Origin: Cumulibacter soli
GTDB taxonomy: Bacteria; Actinomycetota; Actinomycetes; Mycobacteriales; Antricoccaceae
NCBI RefSeq assembly: GCF_004382795.1
Contig: NZ_SMSG01000004.1
Coordinates: 362,382-426,381 of the forward strand
Length of the DNA: 64,000 nucleotides
Reading direction: 5' to 3'
Shown here: positions 60,919-64,000 of the stretch, piece after piece
Layout of the letters: each line of letters opens with the position of its first letter
Position numbering within the stretch: position 1 is the stretch's first letter
Notes under the pieces: model-generated
What the model was told of the DNA's origin: nothing
Seen by the model: only the letters and a program-made list of their open reading frames with translations
Databases searched by the model: none
Position numbers and translations under genes: made by a program

Positions 60919-61806
60919 CTAGTCGCCGAATGATGGCAGCCCACCGACGTCGGTCATCGTCATCTCGAAGTTCGCCATCAACTCGACCAAGAGCCCGGTC
61001 TCGGTGACCAGCCGGGGTGAGCATGAATCCTTCACCGGGTCGCAGTCGTCGAGGACTTGCTGCGACTCCGCAGTCAGCGGCATTTCCGCCGCTTCAAGGA
61101 ACTCCGGCACGTTCTCGAAGAAGTTGTTGTCGGTAGTGACGTACACCTGGGCAGCCATATGCGGTGGACCAGAACTGCCCACCGAACCCATCTGGACGTC
61201 CGCGAGAGCGCCGTCGCACATGACCGAGTCCCCGTTCGAATCGCAGGCGAGGTCCGCGTTCTTCTCCAACGCGGCAGCGGTCGCTTCAACCTCGAGCGTT
61301 GGCAGTTCCGGGAACGGCTCCTCGACGAGCGCCTCGTCAGCGGCGATCACGATATGGTCCGGTCCACCCTTGATCGCCGCCCCGTCGTACGCCGTGATCT
61401 GCTCGCTGTTGATCAACTCCGCGGGGTCGCCTTCGACGTCGGCGAGGAGCGTTTGCTGCAGCGCGACGGTGAGTTCGTTCAGCGTCTTATCGGTGTCGTT
61501 GGCGACAAAGAGCCGCTCGGGAGCGCCGTCCTCGCCGTAGAAGACGTACAGATGCGGCGTGTGGCTATTGTCGGACAGGCACGTAGTGAAGTTCAGCGCG
61601 TCGGTCTCGACGTCGACGCAGTCCAGCCGGTCGCCGGCGGCCTCTTGTACGAAGGCGTCTACTGCTTCGGCCGAGAAATCGAACGCGGGCAGCGCAGGTT
61701 CGTCGTTCTTCTCCGGTTCGTCGTCCGAGCAGCCGCTCGCGAGAAGCACCGCAGCTCCGAACATAGCCGTCAGAATTCGTCGCACCAGCCCGCCCTTCGT
61801 CAGCAA
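60919..61806 (-). CDS. lipoprotein of unknown function
   Basis: 295 residues from 61806, or 288 if the GTG at 61785 next to AAGGGCGG is the real start. Signal peptide with lipobox LLASGC (Cys26), an acidic Glu/Asp/Pro linker, then a folded acidic domain of about 250 residues with paired cysteines (DCVDVETDALNFTTCLSD, LACDSNGDSVMCDG, VLDDCDPVKDSCSPR) that probably form disulfides. No domain recognised. Convergent with nothing; a tRNA gene lies upstream. Confidence 0.75.
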   Translation of the reverse strand: MLTKGGLVRRILTAMFGAAVLLASGCSDDEPEKNDEPALPAFDFSAEAVDAFVQEAAGDRLDCVDVETDALNFTTCLSDNSHTPHLYVFYGEDGAPERLFVANDTDKTLNELTVALQQTLLADVEGDPAELINSEQITAYDGAAIKGGPDHIVIAADEALVEEPFPELPTLEVEATAAALEKNADLACDSNGDSVMCDGALADVQMGSVGSSGPPHMAAQVYVTTDNNFFENVPEFLEAAEMPLTAESQQVLDDCDPVKDSCSPRLVTETGLLVELMANFEMTMTDVGGLPSFGD

Positions 61807-61905
61807 GATAACGCGGCGACCCTACCAACCGCTGAGTTGGTTTCGGTGAGTTTTCAACCCGCCTGGCTCGAGTTCACCGCGCGGCTATGCAGTGTTCAGG
61901 GCGGT

Positions 61906-61935
61906 CGCCGTGCGAGCCGTCGCCGTGCGAGCCGT
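61906..61935. repeat. short tandem repeat, 15-bp unit
   Basis: CGCCGTGCGAGCCGT occurs twice head to tail, followed by a partial third copy, in the gap between the lipoprotein and the tRNA terminator. Length suggests replication slippage in non-coding DNA. Confidence 0.6.
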
Positions 61936-61980
61936 CGCAGCTCGTCCCTCACCGCTCCTCCCAAATCCCGCAGCGTCGAT

Positions 61981-62029
61981 AATGAAAATGGCAGGCCCCC
62001 TCGTACCTCAGGGACCTGCCATTTTCATT
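61981..62029 (-). terminator. terminator of tRNA-Ser(CGA)
   Basis: A perfect 15-bp stem, AATGAAAATGGCAGG (61981-61995) with its complement at 62015-62029, encloses a 19-base loop. On the minus strand it begins exactly at the encoded CCA and ends in ATTTTCATT. Confidence 0.85.
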
Positions 62030-62115
62030 GGCGGTGGCGGTGGGATTTGAACCCACGGAGGGGTTGCCTCACACGATTTCGAGTCGTGCTCCTTCGGCCG
62101 CTCGGACACGCCACC
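62029..62115 (-). tRNA. tRNA-Ser (anticodon CGA)
   Basis: An 87-base class II tRNA on the minus strand. The acceptor stem GGTGGCG pairs with CGCCACC, the discriminator is G and CCA is encoded. The anticodon loop CTCGAAA gives CGA, reading UCG. The long variable arm and the T-loop GTTCAAATC are present. Confidence 0.95.
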
Positions 62116-62171
62116 GCTAAACAGGGTACGGCATTCTGAACGCTAGGTGAGCGCGGGGGTAAATCCCGAAA

Positions 62172-62654
62172 TCAGGCCTCTGAGCAGGGGCGGCGTACGG
62201 CGAAAAAGGATCGCATCAACTGCGCGCACTCGTCGGCCACGGGGTCCGAAAGGTCCCAGGGACCCAACACTTCGGGCCGGTGATTGAGCCGCGCATCACG
62301 TACGACGTCCCACAGCGAGACCACTGCGCCGGTCTTAGGTTCGGTCGCCCCGAACACAATCCGCTCCACCCGCGATAGCACTGCCGCACCCGCGCACATC
62401 GTGCACGGTTCGATCGTCACCACGAGCGTGTGCCCGCTCAACCGCCATTGGCCCTGCGCCGCCGCAGCCTCGCGTAGCGCAAGCATTTCGGCATGGGCGG
62501 TCGGATCGGCGTCCCGCTCCCGGCTGTTGTGTCCGCGCCCAACAACCCGCCCGGACGCATCGAGTACGACGGCACCGATCGGGATGTCGCCATGCTCGAG
62601 CGCGTGCTGCGCCTCGATCACCGCGAGCCGCATCTGTTCGTCGTACCCCAACAT
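62172..62654 (-). CDS. tadA: tRNA adenosine(34) deaminase
   Basis: 160 residues. The CDA-fold zinc site is TAHAEMLAL (His and catalytic Glu) and PCTMCAGAAVLSRVERIVFGATEPKTGAVVS (two Cys), the exact TadA pattern. DIPIGAVVLDASGRVVGRGHNSRE precedes it. It makes inosine at the wobble base of tRNA-Arg(ACG). The gene is divergent from the prephenate dehydrogenase gene and close to a tRNA gene. Confidence 0.96.
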   Translation of the reverse strand: MLGYDEQMRLAVIEAQHALEHGDIPIGAVVLDASGRVVGRGHNSRERDADPTAHAEMLALREAAAAQGQWRLSGHTLVVTIEPCTMCAGAAVLSRVERIVFGATEPKTGAVVSLWDVVRDARLNHRPEVLGPWDLSDPVADECAQLMRSFFAVRRPCSEA

Positions 62655-62718
62655 GCTTCAACCGTACGGCGCACCCAGCAGGCAACAACGCAACGACCCC
62701 ATCCGTAGGCTGAGACGC

Positions 62719-63696
62719 ATGGGCACTCAGCAAAGCCAGGTCGTCGGCATTATCGGTCTCGGCCTGATCGGCGGCTCGTTGGCGCTTCGGCTGTGCGAAA
62801 CTGGTGTAATTGTCCGGGCCCACGACGTCAGCGCCGACACCTTGCAGATGGCAGCAGCGCATGGCATCGAGGCGTATGACGACCTGGATGTGATGCTCCG
62901 AGAGCTCCCTGCGAGCGCCGTACTTTTCATCGCCACTCCGCTACCGCAGGCGATTGAACTAATGCCGCGCATTGCGGCGCACACCACCGAGCTGACGGTC
63001 TCGGACGTCGTCTCGGTCAAGGGCGCCGTACTCGAGGCCGCCCGTGAGGCCGGGCTGGCGGACCGGTATGTCGGCGCACACCCGATGGCGGGCACGGCGC
63101 AATCTGGATTCGCCGCGGCTTCCTCGGACCTACTCGCCCATGCGACTTGGGTCGTCACTCTCGAAGAGCAGACCGACCTCTCCCGCTGGCTGGCGGTATG
63201 CGATCTGGCGCTCAGTGCGGATGGACGCGTCGTACCCGCTGACGCCGAATGGCACGATCACGCGACCGCGTGGATCAGCCACCTACCGCATGTTCTCGCC
63301 GAGGTACTCAGCGCGAACGTCGTACCTCGCAGCCTGGCCGGCGCCCTCGGCGCCGGTTCTTACCGCGACGCGACCCGGGTCGCGCAGACCAGGCCGGAAC
63401 TGGTCGAGGCAATGTTGGTGGGCAACCGAAAGATGCTCACTGAAGTGCTCGAAGGCTTTCTGGATCAGTTGGAACAAGCCACGATCGCCGTGCGCGACGG
63501 CGACGTCGCCTCATTCGTCGACTGGGGCCACCGGCACCGCGTGGAATGGGATGCGCGCCGCGACGACCAGACCGATGCCACGCACACGGAGGTCTCGACG
63601 TCGGTTCCCGATCTCGCCGCACGGTTACTCGACCTCGGCATGTCCGGCGGGCGCGTCATCGCGCACGATGGCGCGACACTTACGTTTGCGCAATAG
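62719..63696 (+). CDS. tyrA: prephenate dehydrogenase
   Basis: 325 residues from the ATG at 62719; the much longer frame upstream is antisense to tadA. QVVGIIGLGLIGGSLALRL is the NAD-binding start, VSVKGAVLEAA and GAHPMAGTAQSGFAAASSDLLAHATWVV the substrate site with the catalytic His (AHPMAG), and the helical C-terminal dimer domain includes SLAGALGAGSYRDATRVAQTRPELVEAMLVGNR. It oxidises and decarboxylates prephenate in tyrosine synthesis. No ACT domain is present. Confidence 0.93.
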   Translation: MGTQQSQVVGIIGLGLIGGSLALRLCETGVIVRAHDVSADTLQMAAAHGIEAYDDLDVMLRELPASAVLFIATPLPQAIELMPRIAAHTTELTVSDVVSVKGAVLEAAREAGLADRYVGAHPMAGTAQSGFAAASSDLLAHATWVVTLEEQTDLSRWLAVCDLALSADGRVVPADAEWHDHATAWISHLPHVLAEVLSANVVPRSLAGALGAGSYRDATRVAQTRPELVEAMLVGNRKMLTEVLEGFLDQLEQATIAVRDGDVASFVDWGHRHRVEWDARRDDQTDATHTEVSTSVPDLAARLLDLGMSGGRVIAHDGATLTFAQ

Positions 63697-63925
63697 CCAC
63701 TCCCGACGCGCTAGAACCGAGCAGTGACGCCCGATTTGGGCACCCAACCGAAAGCAAAATGCTGTCGCGCGCCTGTGAAGATTTCCCACGCCAACGGTCG
63801 TCGATCGGTTATAACTGGCGCGACGGGGAGTTACACCCGACTCCCTCGGGGGTTCGTCCCTGGTCACTGGGAAGTGCCCCTCGCCGGGAACCCGGCGAAG
63901 TCGCACACGCCAGAAAGGCAACCAC
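63697..63925 (+). promoter_or_regulatory. structured leader and promoter region of the aquaporin gene
   Basis: A TATAAC -10-like box lies at 63810-63815. The roughly 105-base leader that would follow holds successive dyads: GGGAGT/ACTCCC (63826-63845), TCCC/GGGA around 63857-63872, and TCGCCGGG-2-CCCGGCGA (63881-63898), the last ending 27 bases before the ATG. A regulatory RNA is possible; I cannot assign it to a known class. Confidence 0.4.
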
Positions 63926-64000
63926 ATGACCGCGACCAAAAAGTATCTCGCCGAACTCGTCGGCACAATGATTCTGGTCATCGGCGGCGTCGGCACGGCC
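63926..64000 (+). CDS. aquaporin (MIP family), N-terminal fragment at window edge
   Basis: 25 codons before the window ends. AGAAAGGC precedes the ATG. KKYLAELVGTMILVIGGVGTA is the typical first membrane helix of MIP-family channels (A-E-x2-G-T-x-x-L-V). Whether it is a water or glycerol channel cannot be told from this part. Confidence 0.75.
   Translation, partial: MTATKKYLAELVGTMILVIGGVGTA

Noticed and set aside
1-64000. CRISPR array or insertion sequence
   Set aside because: No regularly spaced repeats of the right size, no transposase or integrase gene and no terminal inverted repeats around genes were seen.

Overview
This 64-kb window is chromosomal DNA of a GC-rich actinobacterium. 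The block recR-ybaB-dnaX followed by a short SRP RNA gene, the strong GC preference at codon third positions, the lipoprotein and secreted-protein style and the aerobic cobalamin pathway all fit. I cannot name the genus from sequence alone.

Region 1 (1-2.8 kb) holds two minus-strand genes for secreted, low-complexity, repeat-rich proteins, the first cut by the window edge. Region 2 (3.0-18.7 kb) is a catabolic island. It has a GntR/HutC regulator, an MFS carrier, a complete Dpp/Opp-type ABC importer and three serine amidases. Each amidase is preceded by a small gene that resembles AtzG (DUF4089), the GatC-like partner of the 1-carboxybiuret amidase AtzE. A second MFS transporter closes the island. 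It is bracketed by 204-bp direct repeats: the right copy is the 3' end of an intact pcaB-like gene and the left copy is a decayed fragment of that gene.

Region 3 (19.8-27.2 kb) is housekeeping and acyl-CoA metabolism: recR, ybaB, dnaX, ffs, a DUF3817 membrane protein, a glutaryl-CoA dehydrogenase, and a DUF35 protein paired with a thiolase-like protein that lacks the catalytic cysteine.

Region 4 (27.3-33.3 kb) is a five-gene Dpp-type importer operon that ends in a FhuF-like [2Fe-2S] protein and is preceded by a cobalamin riboswitch. This ties it to cobalt or corrinoid uptake rather than to peptides. A tRNA-Ser(GGA) gene lies beside it, with a duplicate of its 3' end 85 bp downstream.

Region 5 (34-58 kb) is a near-complete aerobic cobalamin pathway in several transcription units: cobK; chlID-cobO-cobBC-cobA-cobD behind a riboswitch; cobL-cobM; cobH-cobIJ; cobG; cobN behind a riboswitch, then cobT-cobS; and cobQ-cobF with a divergent phosphatase. 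CobB is fused to CobC and CobI to CobJ. The adenosylcobinamide kinase CobP/CobU is not in the window. Region 6 (58-64 kb) holds an EEP-family hydrolase, small membrane proteins and lipoproteins, tRNA-Ser(CGA) with a clear terminator, tadA, a prephenate dehydrogenase, and the start of an aquaporin gene behind a hairpin-rich leader.
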